NCBI RefSeq assembly: GCF_954871325.1
Contig: NC_088778.1
Location: 310,001 to 374,000 of the forward strand
Length of the DNA stretch: 64,000 nt
Direction of reading: 5' to 3'
Origin: Gordionus sp. m RMFG-2023
Lineage: Eukaryota; Nematomorpha; Gordioida; Chordodea; Parachordodidae
Position 1 is the first letter of the stretch. Every line of letters starts with the position of its first letter. Positions 36,552-49,700 of this stretch are shown piece by piece. The translations under genes were made by a program, and so were the position numbers. Under the pieces are notes generated by a model. It was not told where the DNA came from, made no database searches, and saw only the letters and a list, made by a program, of their open reading frames with translations.

Positions 36552-36733
36552 CTGAAAAGGTATCATCTCATCAGGGTTTATTGCTGTTTCAAAATATAGG
36601 TTCAGGAGTGAAGAAAGCAGGAATAGATGAGTCTCAATGCTTTTCTTCCGTACCTTGTCCCCTGCAGATTTTGACGAATGAGAAAATTTTTCAGCCTTTA
36701 CCCATCTATACCAGTTTACAAAATAAATCTTAG
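36552..36733 (+). CDS. Possible terminal exon of an unassembled gene
   Basis: After acceptor tttttttag the frame GAA AAG and onward stays open for about 60 codons to TAG. It includes SSHQGLLLFQNIGSGVKKAG and CFSSVPCPLQILTNEKIFQ. Composition is more coding-like than the neighbourhood. The phase does not fit the candidate exon at 34896-34949 directly, and I recognise no family. It could be a real 3' exon or a chance frame. Confidence 0.3.
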
Positions 36734-37737
36734 ATTTTTAATATTAGATTTTACAAAAATTTTTAAGTATTTTGAAGAAACTCCACTATTTAGTAAGAAA
36801 TAATAAGAAGCAAAAATTGCAAATGTTGGGAACTCTCCTAAATTTATTATAAATTTTTTTGTATATTATATTAATAAGATTAAGAGCTCGATAAATAATC
36901 ACCGTTTTTTTTCGTTATAATAAGAGTTCCTATCCTGTATTTAATTATAATTTATAAGCCACCACATTTTTTGGCCATATTTTTGTTGAAAGAAACCGAA
37001 CTTATTTATGTATAAATTGCTGGGAATCGTGATTGGATAAGAGTTATAGCGAGGAGTTCTGCGATTGGATGGGAGTATATCATAGAGTTTTGCGGGGTTT
37101 ATTGCCTAATTATATGATGTAAATAAAATAGATGGTTATGAAGATTACTTGAGTTTTATTAAACTTTATTTTTTTTTTGACAAAAAAATAAAAATTTCTA
37201 ATTATGACAATGACATAAATTATTTAGATCAAATCGATGTAACTTGTAAAAAATATAATATAAAAAATAATAGCAATCCTATTATATGCCGAAGTTTGGC
37301 ATTTGTACGCTATCAAAAAACCTTGAGACATCAATTAAGAAATAATGTATACACAAAGAAGGAAAGAGGAAAGAGATAAGAATGAAAAGGAGAAAGAAAA
37401 AATGAAAATTTCAGAGTTGACACTTGTAAAGATTTTTTTAAAAATCTATGTAAATATAACAGATCTCAGAAACCGATTTATTTGATCAAATTATCGGACA
37501 GACATTATTCTAGTTTGGCCGAATTTTTTTGTAGTCGGATAGTGCTTTTACATTTAAAGTAAAATTGACGGATCGGTTATATAAATGTTTTCCTGACAAA
37601 TATAAGTTCGGTTTAAACTTTCTAAAACCGGTTCCAATTTTTTGGCATACAAGCATATAAGAATTAGGTTAATAGTAGCACATTTAAAAAAAAAAAAATT
37701 ATGCCTATTTCTCTAAATAATAATATTGATTTGTATT

Positions 37738-37832
37738 AGAGATCTGCAAAGTTGGGCTCGGCCGTACCCGGCCCGAAACCGACCCGGCCCGAAACCGACC
37801 CGGCCACAATTAAAATATTTGCAAGACTCACT
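37738..37832. mobile_element. Short copy of the TAGAGATCTGCAAA MITE family
   Basis: It begins tagagatctgcaaagttggg and holds two cccggcccgaaaccga repeats. It ends with atttgcaagactca, a worn inverted terminus. Target duplication not evident. Confidence 0.5.
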
Positions 37833-38037
37833 TACTGCCAAAAATTTCATACGCTAACTTGGGTAAGCGATAGTTATGAAATATTTTTTTAAAATATGGG
37901 GTAAATACCATTTGTACTGATAACTTCTGTATTTTGATATATATATACTATCATAATATCTTTGTTCTATAGCGAGAAAAATTAAAACAAAATAAAATAT
38001 TGTATATTACATACTTAGTAAACCCTCTACCTTAATC

Positions 38038-38256
38038 TAGTGTTGTTAAAAGGCTTAATGTGAGCCGGTTTTTCGGCTAACTCGGTTATTTTATCCGTAA
38101 AACGTTACGCAAGCCTGAAGATTTTGGTCATAGATGTCACTAAGGTTTGGGCATCTATTAGCGCAATCCAGAGGTTCGGGACATATTTTTCTGGCTGAAA
38201 TATGAGCTAGCCGTTTCAGAAAATCTGCTTACATCGCGAGCCGTTTAACAACACTA
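38038..38256. mobile_element. hAT-like MITE, TAGTGTTGTTAAA family, whole copy
   Basis: The left end tagtgttgttaaaaggc and right end gccgtttaacaacacta are inverted repeats with the same terminus as the 2.4-kb hAT at 10137. The interior has the family core: cggctaactcggtta, a stretch near gaagattttggtcatagatg, and ccgtttcagaaa. No exact 8-bp duplication was found, although similar cctcta-taatc sequence flanks both ends. Confidence 0.68.
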
Positions 38257-38414
38257 ACCTCTAACCTAATCACTAATTAATTATTTATCGAAGAACTCCA
38301 AGGTTAAAATTCATATCGAAAGAAGTGGTATATTATAAATATTTTAAGAATAAATATTATATAATATATACTATTTCGTTTATGTTCAATAAAATATTCA
38401 CAAACTGAAATATC

Positions 38415-38634
<220 letters not shown>

Positions 38635-39099
38635 TCTTCTTATTATATGAGACAAAACACATTATCTCGTTGTTTTTAAACAATTTGGGCTGGTTTATTT
38701 TATAAACGGTTTCGAAAAAGGGTAAAAAATATCAGAAGCAGATTTAAGTATTTTTTATCCTATGGCTTAACCTGAATTATATTCATTTGAACAGATCTCT
38801 TAGCAGGGTTTGTAGGGCTCTCTTATATACAACCCTATTCTGGAGAGAATTGAAACCATATCAGAATTGTCAATAAAGTATCTTTGGATACTAGCATTTT
38901 AGACATATAACTGTAGAAAAATTAAAGGTGTCGGTGTCTATAGATAATGTTAAAAAGTTATCTTTTAAACGTCGTAATTAGACCGAGTACTCCTATTCGC
39001 TAAATCTCTATCTGTCCCCGCGAAAAAAAACGCGCCTAAATGTCTCGTTATGAGTTACAATCCCCGAAAGCCCGATATAAAATGCCACAAATCTGTCAA

Positions 39100-40195
39100 A
39101 AAATTTAAAATTATATATAAATTATCAATTATTTCTCAGAATCGTGCGGTTTTCCGAGCATTCTCTACGTTTGTTTCGACGCGTGTTTCTATATCTTAGT
39201 TTGAAGTAAGCCATATTATAAAGAAAACTTGGCTAAAAATTTAAAATTATATATAAATTATCAATTATTTCTCAGAATCGCGCGGTTTTCCGAGCATTCT
39301 TTACGTTTGTTTCGACGCGTGTTTCTATATCTTAGTTTGAAGTAAGCCATATTATAAAGAAAACTTGGCTAAAAATTTAAAATTATATATAAATTATCAA
39401 TTATTTCTCAGAATCGCGCGGTTTTCCGAGCATTCTCTACGTTTGTTTCGACGCGTGTTTCTATATCTTAGTTTGAAGTAAGCCATATTATAAAGAAAAC
39501 TTGGCTAAAAATTTAAAATTATATATAAATTATCAATTATTTCTCAGAATCGCGCGGTTTTCCGAGCATTCTCTACGTTTGTTTCGACGCGTGTTTCTAT
39601 ATCTTAGTTTGAAGTAAGCCATATTATAAAGAAAACTTGGCTAAAAATTTAAAATTATATATAAATTATCAATTATTTCTCAGAATCGCGCGGTTTTCCG
39701 AGCATTCTTTACGTTTGTTTCGACGCGTGTTTCTATATCTTAGTTTGAAGTAAGCCATATTATAAAGAAAACTTGGCTAAAAATTTAAAATTATATATAA
39801 ATTATCAATTATTTCTCAGAATCGCGCGGTTTTCCGAGAATTCTCTACGTTTGTTTCGACGCGTGTTTCTATATCTTAGTTTGAAGTAAGCCATATTATA
39901 AAGAAAACTTGGCTAAAAATTTAAAATTATATATAAATTATCAATTATTTCTCAGAATCGCGCGGTTTTCCGAGCATTCTTTACGTTTGTTTCGACGCGT
40001 GTTTCTATATCTTAGTTTGAAGTAAGCCATATTATAAAGAAAACTTGGCTAAAAATTTAAAATTATATATAAATTATCAATTATTTCTCAGAATCGCGCG
40101 GTTTTCCGAGCATTCTCTACGTTTGTTTCGACGCGTGTTTCTATATCTTAGTTTGAAGTAAGCCATATTATAAAGAAAACTTGGCTAAAAATTTT
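39100..40195. repeat. Satellite array, 136-bp unit x 8
   Basis: The motif ctcagaatcg starts at 39135 and recurs every 136 bp through 40087. Units are nearly identical; they differ by the first unit's cgtgcgg instead of cgcgcgg, by cattcttt or cattctct, and by one gagaattc variant. Each unit couples an AT-rich half with a CG-rich half (cgcgcggttttccgag, tttcgacgcgtg). Confidence 0.97.
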
Positions 40196-40884
40196 AAATA
40201 TATATTAATTCTTCCCCTGCCCAATATCGTTTTAACCAATGTCGCCAAAGCAATAAAAAAAACATAACTGATTTATGCAGCTTCAAAATATTTTGTAAAA
40301 TATTATCGATGTTGAACTCTTAAGCATTCCTCGATCATGTCACCTATTTGTACTTTGCTTTTTTTTATAAAAAAACAATTTAATCTTTAGTAATCTCGCT
40401 AAATCGTAATCATAAAATTAGCGATTTATCGATAACGATAAGAAGAAATATTGATCATTTATTACTTTTCATTATTTTTAATATCAATTAAAAAAAAAAA
40501 CTACAAAAGATAAAAGTTTTCGAAAAAAAAGAAGGAAGAATGAACCTTTAAAAAATCTTTAAAAATCAATTGGGATTGATTAATATTCATTGACTAAAAA
40601 TCCTCCAGCAGCTTAGCCGATAAAAAAATTAACTATGATTTTTTTAATAAGATTACAAAAAACCTCAAAATTTCCCATTATAGATGGCAGACATTTGATA
40701 AAATCTCTAAGCTAAGATAATATTTTCGCGTGATAAGTGGTTTTCGACAATAATAAAATGTCGAATAGTGTGGCATTCATTATTCGTGTTCTAACATCGT
40801 TTTAAACGAATAGTACAATTTACTATTCGTATTCGATTGCGAATAATAAAATTGATTACCTGCAATCAGATTATTTAATTTTTT

Positions 40885-41014
<130 letters not shown>

Positions 41015-41047
41015 ATTATTCAATGCGTATAAAGAAATATTCAATGT

Positions 41048-41130
41048 CGATTGAAAAATTAAAGGTAGCAGTATCTAGATAGTTTAAAAGGGTATCTATC
41101 TTTTAAACCTTATAATTAGACTTGCTATAC
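41048..41130. repeat. Copy of a sequence also found at 38915-38990
   Basis: Both places read gaaaaattaaaggt, then a variable part, then atcttttaaac and gtaattagac or ataattagac. The pairing with a preceding (TTTC)n tract at both places suggests they are parts of one dispersed repeat. Confidence 0.6.
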
Positions 41131-42017
41131 GTCCAAAGAAATATTTAATTCCTACGAATACGAATAAGTATAATTATTTAATTCATATTTTTGTAGGCCT
41201 AACCATAATCTGCGAAAAAAAACGAATTTAAATTTATTAATTAACTTTAATGTGTCGAGGTTATAACCCATAGGACATGGATAAAAATACGCTATCTTAT
41301 TTGGTCTTCTAAATTAATTAAAAATTCGTGACACTATATTTAAATCTTATCACCAGCCTTAATTATTTATCTATATTCGATAAAAATATTCATAAATTTT
41401 GACATTTTGACATTTTTTTTTTTAAATTTAAATTTAAATATAATTTTTATTTATTTTTTTCATTTTTTTTTTTCACATAAATATTATAATATATTTGATA
41501 AAATAAGTATTTTTTATCATTTTTTTAAAAAAATAGGAAAATTATTTTTTAAAGATTCGAACGGCTAAATTGAATATTTATTCCTAAATTTCCCAACCAC
41601 TCAACATAATTTTTGTTTAAATATTTAAAACCTACCAATTTTCTTTTAAAAAAATATCATTTTTTTTTTAGATAATATAAATATTATAAAATTTTTAAAC
41701 GCCATAGGGGGTCATTATCTTTAATGGTTGTGGAATGAGGAAGCTAAATAAAAAAAAATCGATATATAGTTTAAAAATTCATAAATTATATTATTATATA
41801 TATCTATATATAAAGGCTTAACTAAAACAAACAATTTTTCATTAAGAAAATTTAAAACACAGTGGGCAAAGGAAATAGATATTATGGAGTACAAAATAGA
41901 ACAAAAGTTCATCTAAATTTTTGAATAAAGATAGATATTGTCGAAGCTTGTTTATTAATGTGACGTAGGAAGGATAATTATTAGGAACAAAATATATTTT
42001 TGATAGGCCGGGAATTG

Positions 42018-42200
42018 GTTGTTAAAATGAGTGGGGGATAACTCAAGATTTTAGCCAAGAGAATATTGTCCAATGTCTCGAGATTTAGCTAATAGATGTC
42101 CAAAACTTTGTGCCACATCTATGGGCTGAATCTTCCGGCTTTCGTTATTTTCTTTTGGATAAAATATCGAGTTTGCCGTTTTTTATAAAAACCGGGAAGG
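42018..42200. mobile_element. hAT-like MITE, TAGTGTTGTTAAA family, worn copy
   Basis: It starts ggttgttaaaatga and contains gatttagctaatagatgtcc, ttgtgccacatctatgggct and gataaaatatcgagtttgcc. The same order occurs at 38038-38256 and 55901-56079. Ends are worn. Confidence 0.55.
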
Positions 42201-42479
42201 AAAAGCAAAAAAAAAACAAATAAATCTTAAAAATGGGGATAAGATGAACCGTTCCATTACCAAAATAATGCAATCCTAAGAATTTATCAGGTACATTGAA
42301 TGATTTTGATAGGTGGGATCATCTCCTTTTTCTGAATTCTGATAGGCAGACTCCCGGCCCGATTTAAACTAATTTTTTTTTAAAAAAGTAAGCCAGAAAT
42401 ATTTTGCCTAATCCTTGAGATTTTGGTAATAAGACGTCCAAACTTTTTGTGCCAATGCCAACTATGATCAAAATTTTAA

Positions 42480-42507
42480 TTTCTTTCTTTCTTTCTTTCT
42501 TTCTTTT
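42480..42507. repeat. (TTTC)n microsatellite, short
   Basis: About seven TTTC units following a truncated piece of the TAGTGTTGTTAAA family (42395-42470). Confidence 0.9.
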
Positions 42508-43337
42508 TGCAATAATATTTTTCTCTCTAAGTTATAATATTGAGTGAGTTAAAGTGGGCACAAATTGAGCGCTTCTTGCAAGCACAAATAATGCATTTAA
42601 TTACCGTTTGGCGTTAGCAACCATTTTAAAAAAAAACGGAAATAGATTTGCTTTTTCATTACTTTTCATATTCTTCGCTTCCATAAATATTATACAAAAA
42701 TGTAATATAAATAACTTACTCATAATCCTAAAAAAAAGGAATATTTAGAAATTGAAGAAATAAGAAGGCAGACGATACTACAATTTTCGAAGACAAATCC
42801 TTTTTTTAGTTTTAGAACTTATTCAAATTTTTTAAATCGACGATATTAATAAAAAAAAAAAATGGAACCTCAAATTTAAACAAGGGACACGTGACCTACG
42901 GCAAAACGTGAACGCTCAACTTGTGTGCGCTATGATCCTTCTTTACATATCGACTCAAATCGAACCTTTAAACAATTCTAACAATTTGTGAATTAATTTT
43001 AAAAAAAATATTAATTTTCTTAAAATTTATGAAAATTTATTTTAGTGGTTCGAGCTTCCTTTTCATCCTTCTTAAATATTCTTTCTCGAAATTTAAGATA
43101 AAACTTGAATAAAATGAAATTTCAGAAAAATAAAATTTATAATTAATCTTTTAAAATATTTTATTTTTTTTTATTTTTTTTCGTGGAAATTATATTTATC
43201 AAAATATCTTTTATTTTTTAAAAAAAAATAAAAAATTAATTTTTAACCAATTTGTCAAATACTTTTTTTAAAATTTTTTTCTCAAAATTTTGACATAAAA
43301 TTATCATATATATTATTATGAATGGCATTTAACGATA

Positions 43338-43650
43338 CCTAGACTGACGACGCATTCATAATAAAGGCATGTGAAAGCGTCGTTGAATGCAAATCAGCTG
43401 GGGCCACCATTTTGGTTACCGATATAGTAATTATTCTCATGTTAAAAACTAGACTACTATTAAATTGATAACTTACTTCCTTATATTATTTCGATTATCA
43501 GCCGATTCTTTAATAATGTTTGCGTCAGAGATATAGGAATAAATTGGCCTCTAGTTTAAATTTTTTTTATTAATGATATGGGTAACCAAAATGGAGTCCC
43601 CGGCTGTATTTCGTTGAAGTACACTTTTAATAAAATGTCGTCAGTCTAGG
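43338..43650. mobile_element. Palindromic TA-flanked mariner-like MITE, best copy
   Basis: Flanked by TA at 43336-43337 and 43651-43652. The left end cctagactgacgacgcattc and right end cgtcagtctagg are inverted repeats. The inversion continues deep inside: aaatcagctggggccaccattttggttacc on the left pairs with ggtaaccaaaatggagtccccggctgtattt on the right. The copy could therefore fold into one long hairpin. A TA target is the mark of Tc1/mariner transposases. No coding capacity. Confidence 0.85.
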
Positions 43651-43722
43651 TAATATTATATGTCATTGGATTATTATACAAGTTAACTAACCCCTCCATT
43701 TTCTCCAAGAATCTCTTACAGC

Positions 43723-43756
<34 letters not shown>
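43723..43756. repeat. (AGAA)n microsatellite, short
   Basis: About eight AGAA units, the complement of the TTTC tracts. A TAGTGTTGTTAAA-family fragment lies 150-250 bp further on (near 43900-44000). Confidence 0.9.
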
Positions 43757-44099
43757 TCCTAAATTCCTATTTAGATAGTAAACGGTTATAAAAATACTCG
43801 TTTACATTGGTCATCCAACATAGCCGTAAGCCTCGGTGGTCACTGTAATAAAATGCAATTATAGTGTATTAGATTTCCCTTTTAAATAAGAATTTATGGC
43901 GTCGCTCATAGCTGGCAGAAATGCTTAGACATCTTATCAGCCAAAACTCGATGCTTGGCCTATATTATTTCAGCTAAAATCTTAATCTGGCCATTATAAA
44001 AAAAAATTGACCGAAATCAGGTTCAAAATCCGATATAATAGACCGGTCTAAACCGAAATAAGTTTTGAAAATAAGACTAACCGGGACGTGGCCTTAGGG

Positions 44100-46347
44100 C
44101 TTCTAAGATCAGCCGTAGGGATGCTGATTTTATCTAAGTTGTAAGAGTTTATACGAGCATACGTTTATTTCTTCTTCATAAATAACAACCTTTGCAACTT
44201 TGCTTAGGCGTTATCCAAGATTTTGGTAAAACTTTTAGATGGCTAATCTTTACCCCCTAAATTTTATCGGATGGCTTCCCCATTGTTCGAAGGTCTTTAA
44301 TGTTCATTTCTTCATTACGTTTAAAAATTGTTTTACGACAACCTCGTTTACTCCAACGTCACCTTTACCCTTATATTTTATGGAACTGGGGTTAAATGAA
44401 CTCTTCAATACATATATTATTTCTTACATAATTATTAATTATTGTATATATATATATTACATATATTTATAGAAATTTATATTTTAATCTATCATATATA
44501 AGTTCAAAAAAAATATAATTTTCATAAATCATGTTTTAAAAAAAACAGCAAATCATAACAACAAAACAAAAAAAAACAAATTAGATTTAATTAAAAGAAA
44601 ATGGAGGTATAATGTACGTAGTTTCCTAGAGAATGTTTTAAATTATTGTATCATTTTTCTCCTTCTTTTCTTTTTTAAAATGGAAAAAAAAACAAATCAA
44701 TTATATTATATTATCTTTACTAAAAACTTATATCGGAAGAAATATATTTAAAAAATTTGTATTATTTTGACTTTTTAATTTGACCCTTTAAAGCAAAAAA
44801 AAAAATACTGAAGATAATTGAGAAATGTTGTTAGTTTTATAAAGCAAATATTTAAGTAGTTAGAAAAATATGAAAATGATTCTAGTATAAATTGGATAAA
44901 TGAATTTTTTATGCCAAAAAAAATTATAAATGTTTTTTTTATATGGTTCTCCGTGGAGAAGGAAAAAGAATATAAAAATTGAATGTCAGGAGTAGATAGC
45001 TAGATCTGAAGATGCAGAGTGGTCGCAATTCTAAAAAAGTGTTTCTAAAAATTAGAAGATGTTTTCGCACTTTTAGAAAACACTAAATGATAAAAATTTT
45101 GATTTCGCGATTAGGGTGGTTTTTATTCGCAAATTTCGATAAAGTTTTTGAAAAATTTTCGAATTAATTTTTTCGTTATTTTTGGAGATAGTCTTAAAAG
45201 AAATTTTTTTTTAAAGTTTGACAAATGCAAAACATTTTTTTCTTAAACATCATTTACATCAATCCTTCAATTTAATATACTTCTAGCTCATGTCTAGTCA
45301 CCATCTCGCATCTGACATTTTTTTTTTTACTTGAACTTTTCTGTTAAGTTTACTTACTACCCTGGGTTCACATTTAACGCTAATTAGCAGTTAAGTATAC
45401 CAAATACGCTGTATATTCCAAATTCTCCCCCACCAAGTTTTGTAATCTTTCGCCGCTAATTTGCGCTATAACTGTGAATGAGAGAGGGGGTTAGACCTTA
45501 TATATTTTTTTTTTAAAAAGAAATAGTTAAATGAAACATGGAATAACTTGCTCATTTAAAAGATAGTTTAGGAAAATAATAGATTTTTTTTTTTTAAATT
45601 ATAAAATGAATTCCTGTATCTCATTTTTTTTTTGTAAACAAAATTAAACATAGGTCCTGGCGGGCAGTTAGGATTTCTGTTGTTGAACAGCTGATCTACT
45701 GCTTTTGAGCAGAGGAACAAACTCCAAACATTTTTGTCGTGCGAGCCATTTTTATACTCTTTATCGTTATTGAACCCCGAAAAGGAAAAATTAAATTTTA
45801 AGATTTAGGAATAACGGGTGGTGTTGTTATAACAAGATGAAAGTGGGTTTAAAATGTCGGTCTACTTTCGGAACCCTGAGGTCTAGCATTATCTGCTGGC
45901 TTTGTACTCTAATAGACCCCTCATTCAATTTCACGAGTTTCTAAAAAGAAATTTAGTTAGATCAAAAAAAATTTTTTTTTAAAACTAATTCAGCGGTTTT
46001 GGTCAGTTAATAGAAACGGGAAAATATGATCAAAGTTCCATTTTGGGAGCAAAAGTGGGGCTTACTGCTAAAAATTTCTTTAACATACCATCATCTAACA
46101 CGGGTAGTGGTAGCATTAAAATTTATAAGGTCAGTATCCATTATGTGTTTTTAGTAATGTTGTGAGGTGAAGGGGGGGGCGGTTTTAGCGTATAGGCTTA
46201 GAGTTTTGTAAAAAGGCTCTGCCACCACCCGAGTTTCTATCTGCCGAATCTTATCAGCAATATAAGGTCTGGACAAGGTTTAAAAGCGTAGTGGATATTA
46301 AACAGGTTGACTTCTCGTATTAAGAAACGCGATAAGATTATAGTTGA
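44100..46347. other. Spacer without a recognised gene
   Basis: AT-rich DNA with short chance frames such as 44239-44472, which shows no domain and biased hydrophobic content. I see no structured repeat apart from homopolymer runs. Confidence 0.5.
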
Positions 46348-46499
46348 AAGAGTTGCTAAAAGATACTTTTTAAATGGATCTAGATACAGATACATCGTAT
46401 AAAATAATATCTAGATACAGATATTTTAATCAAAAATCTATGTAGATACAGATACCATATTTTTATATCTAGATGTATCTAGATCCTTTAACAACTCTG
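46348..46499. mobile_element. hAT MITE, CAGAGTTGTTAAA family, copy 1
   Basis: Exact 8-bp duplication atagttga at 46340-46347 and 46500-46507. Ends are aagagttgctaaaagatac and atcctttaacaactctg. The interior is built from repeats of the word atctagatac. Confidence 0.85.
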
Positions 46500-46544
46500 A
46501 TAGTTGAGAAGGAAATAGTCTAGAAAATCATTTAATGTTCACAT

Positions 46545-46780
46545 TAGAGATCTGCAAAAAGTAGGTCCGGGCCTAATATTTTTTTAAGAAAATTCGAGGC
46601 TGGTCGGGCATGGCCTTAGAATTTTTTAACTAATATGTGATTTTATTTGTAAGAAAGTAGAACGCCAAATAAACATGTATCGTTTATTTTGAGTTATTAC
46701 ATAAAAATTAATTTCTATATTTAAAAAAAAATTTGGGTTCGGGCCGGGCCGGAAAAAAAATCCGGGCCGGTTACTGGCTT
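46545..46780. mobile_element. hAT MITE, TAGAGATCTGCAAA family
   Basis: The left end is tagagatctgcaaaaagtag; the right end is worn but preceded by gggccgggccgg and ccgggccgg. Flanks gttcacat and gatcacat (46537-46544, 46781-46788) match at 7 of 8 bases. It lies 45 bp from the previous MITE. Confidence 0.68.
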
Positions 46781-46788
46781 GATCACAT

Positions 46789-49700
46789 GACTCCTTTTTT
46801 TTTTAGTTCTTTTACATATTATAATATACCGAAATTCATTCTTATTTCTTGTGTGTTTAAAAAAAAATGATCGTATGCATCGGTGCCATTTTTGGAAAAA
46901 GAAAAAAAGTGTTTCCAGATTGATTCTTCGACTTTTTTAATTTTTTTTTTTAAAGATTAAAATTTATGAATTTGGGATTAATTACATATATTTTTTTTTA
47001 GCTGGTATTGTCTGAGAATGATAATTATTTTTAAAAATAAAATATAATATTATTTTTTTTTTTATTTTAAATCAAAAAAGAAGGGATTAGATAAGAAGGA
47101 AGAAGAAAGTCTAGCTTAATAGGAATTCCATTATCCTTTTTTCTTTTTCTTCTTCATCTTAAAGAATAATATTCCTTTAAATCAATATTCCGCATGATCA
47201 AAAGTCCCGTTCCCTAACCTCTCCCCCCCCCCCCCCCACTTCCCCCATTATAAGGGAAATTCAAAATTTAAAACTTAGCTTCAATTATTTTCGTTTATTT
47301 TTTTTAGAAACTTTTTTTTTCAAATTTATTATTATTATAATTATTATTATTTTTTATAAAATTTAAAAGTGTTATTTCATCCCCGGAATTTAAGATTGTA
47401 AAAATAAAAAAATTATAATTCCAATTCCACTTTCCACTAGGCCCGGGGATTAATCTTCACATTTCCGTTTCTCCGAATCGCGATGGAAATTAATTAATTT
47501 TATTGTTTTTTATATAATAAATATAATAATAGTGTTTCATTCTAAAATGTGGAGTTTGTAATTTATATATTTAATTAAAAGTCGTAAAAATCAATTCTTT
47601 TTTTTATATTATATATATATAAAAAATTGATAAAATTAAAAATGTAATTATATTACTGCGATTTTTTTTTTCCAGGAATCATTAAAAAGATGTATGATCA
47701 GAATTAGTAGAATTCTTTCTTTTCTCAAAATTGATTATTAACCTTTGAAACTAGATTGGATAGTGTGTTAGCCTAATATACATAGGGAGTGGTTACGCGA
47801 GCAGCACTGATGAAAATCATCGAAAATTAGCTCAATTCCCCAAAGAAGTTTGAATTTGTAAATTTATATATGCTTAATGATATTTTTACCAACATTTTTT
47901 TTTCTGACAGATTAATTAATATTTTATTCGAATTTGAGTATATTAGGAATTTGTCAATATTTTATACTCACTTAGTCCTAATAGATTTTTGAAACTAGAA
48001 AAATCCTAGAACCCCCCATTCCCCACCGCTAAATATGCCGATGGGGTCAGATGATCTCACAGTTATAGCGAAATGTTTTTTCTTGCATTGTACAATGATT
48101 TGCACGGCAGAAATCATTACGTGTATTAATTAATATAAGAAATTATTGAAAGAAAAAAAAATTTTTTGTCAAAATTTTTAAAAATAAGTATAAAGTGTAC
48201 ATAAAATGAGCTGGTATGTTTTTAAAGAAAACACGTTGTTTTTTTTTTAAAAAAACACGTCGTTTTTTTTTGTCATTAAATTATCCCTTTTGTTTCTGCG
48301 AATATCATTGTTCTGTACATTTTTCTTTTGTTTAACACGACATTACAATTTCTAAAACCTAGTTATGAAATTTTTTTTGCACTTGGGACCTTATAATAGT
48401 TACTTAAGTATTACTTCTTAAAATAATCTTCCTGATTATATTTTCATATATTTTTGAGATATCCCTTTGTACAAAATAATTCATCGCGCATTTTTGCATT
48501 ACAAATATCATTTTTTTTGTTATGATATTCACTCGAAACCGGTCCAAGAAGCCCCAGATTTAGGAATGGTTAAATATGTTATGATGTCTTTATAAATTGA
48601 TAACATTATCGTTATTTCTTTTATGACAAGAACAATAGTTGTCGTCAACCAACTTTTAGGCAAAAATTATGCAATAAAGATCATTACATATAAGGTTATG
48701 GCCTTATCTCTAGCCCCTATTAGCCTATTTTAGCAACCTAAAAAAACGGACAAAACTAGTTTGTTGCTAACAAATATCTGTCATCTACTAATCCTCCTAA
48801 ATATATTATACCTATCAATATTCTATAGGCGCGTTAAAAATTTAACCCGGATTTATTTACCGTCTGGGTGACAAAAAAAAGGTTTCAGACCCATGGTAAG
48901 GAGTTTCAGATCAGAACTTCTAGTGCAATATACAGCATTTACGTTACCTTTATTTATTTTTTAAAAAAGGATAAGAAAATTAAGTTAGAGTGGAAGCTTA
49001 AATAATACAGTTTAAAAATTCAAGGCTCTATATCTAATTTTAGGGGGACATTACAAATTTGAGCAATATAAATGTATATTCTATTTAAAATTCCTAAAAT
49101 AATATGGGCACCTTAGATGAAATGGATTCTGATTGGTTCCCCTAATCAGAAATTTTTTATTTTTTTTTACTGTAGCAAAGGGGTTAGACTCTTTGGAGAA
49201 TATTTTTTTTTAGAATTGTCAAATATCTAAAATTAATGAGTTCATTCGAATAAATTCAACAATAAATCTTACATAAAATTTAAAATTCATATTAATATTT
49301 ATAAAAGTATTTTTTTTATTATTATTATCATTATTATATATTATATCTAAAATAAATATTATTTTTGAATTTATAAGTATATAATTTCATATATTATTGA
49401 TAAGTAATCATTAATATTAAATATTAAATTGATTATTTGTTTTTCATTCAATCATAATTTTAATTTATTGTTAAATTTATATTTATTTATCACCAAAAAA
49501 TTATTTTTTAAAATAAAAATAGTGAAAATTATTTGGACATATTTTTTCAAGATTTTTTAAAAATTAAAAATATTATATATTTTTTTAAAATTTCTAATGA
49601 TATTTTATTTATATTTTATAGTAAAATAAATGATTAAATTTTTTTTAGAATATATATCACGATACAATTCTTAAAGATATTCATAAATCTGATATATACA

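Noticed and set aside
38021-38270. 8-bp target duplication for the MITE at 38038-38256
   Set aside because: Similar cctcta and taatc sequence flanks both ends, but no exact duplication abuts the termini.
44239-44472. 77-codon plus-strand open frame
   Set aside because: It has a hydrophobic, Tyr/Ile-rich end typical of AT-rich noise and no recognisable motif.
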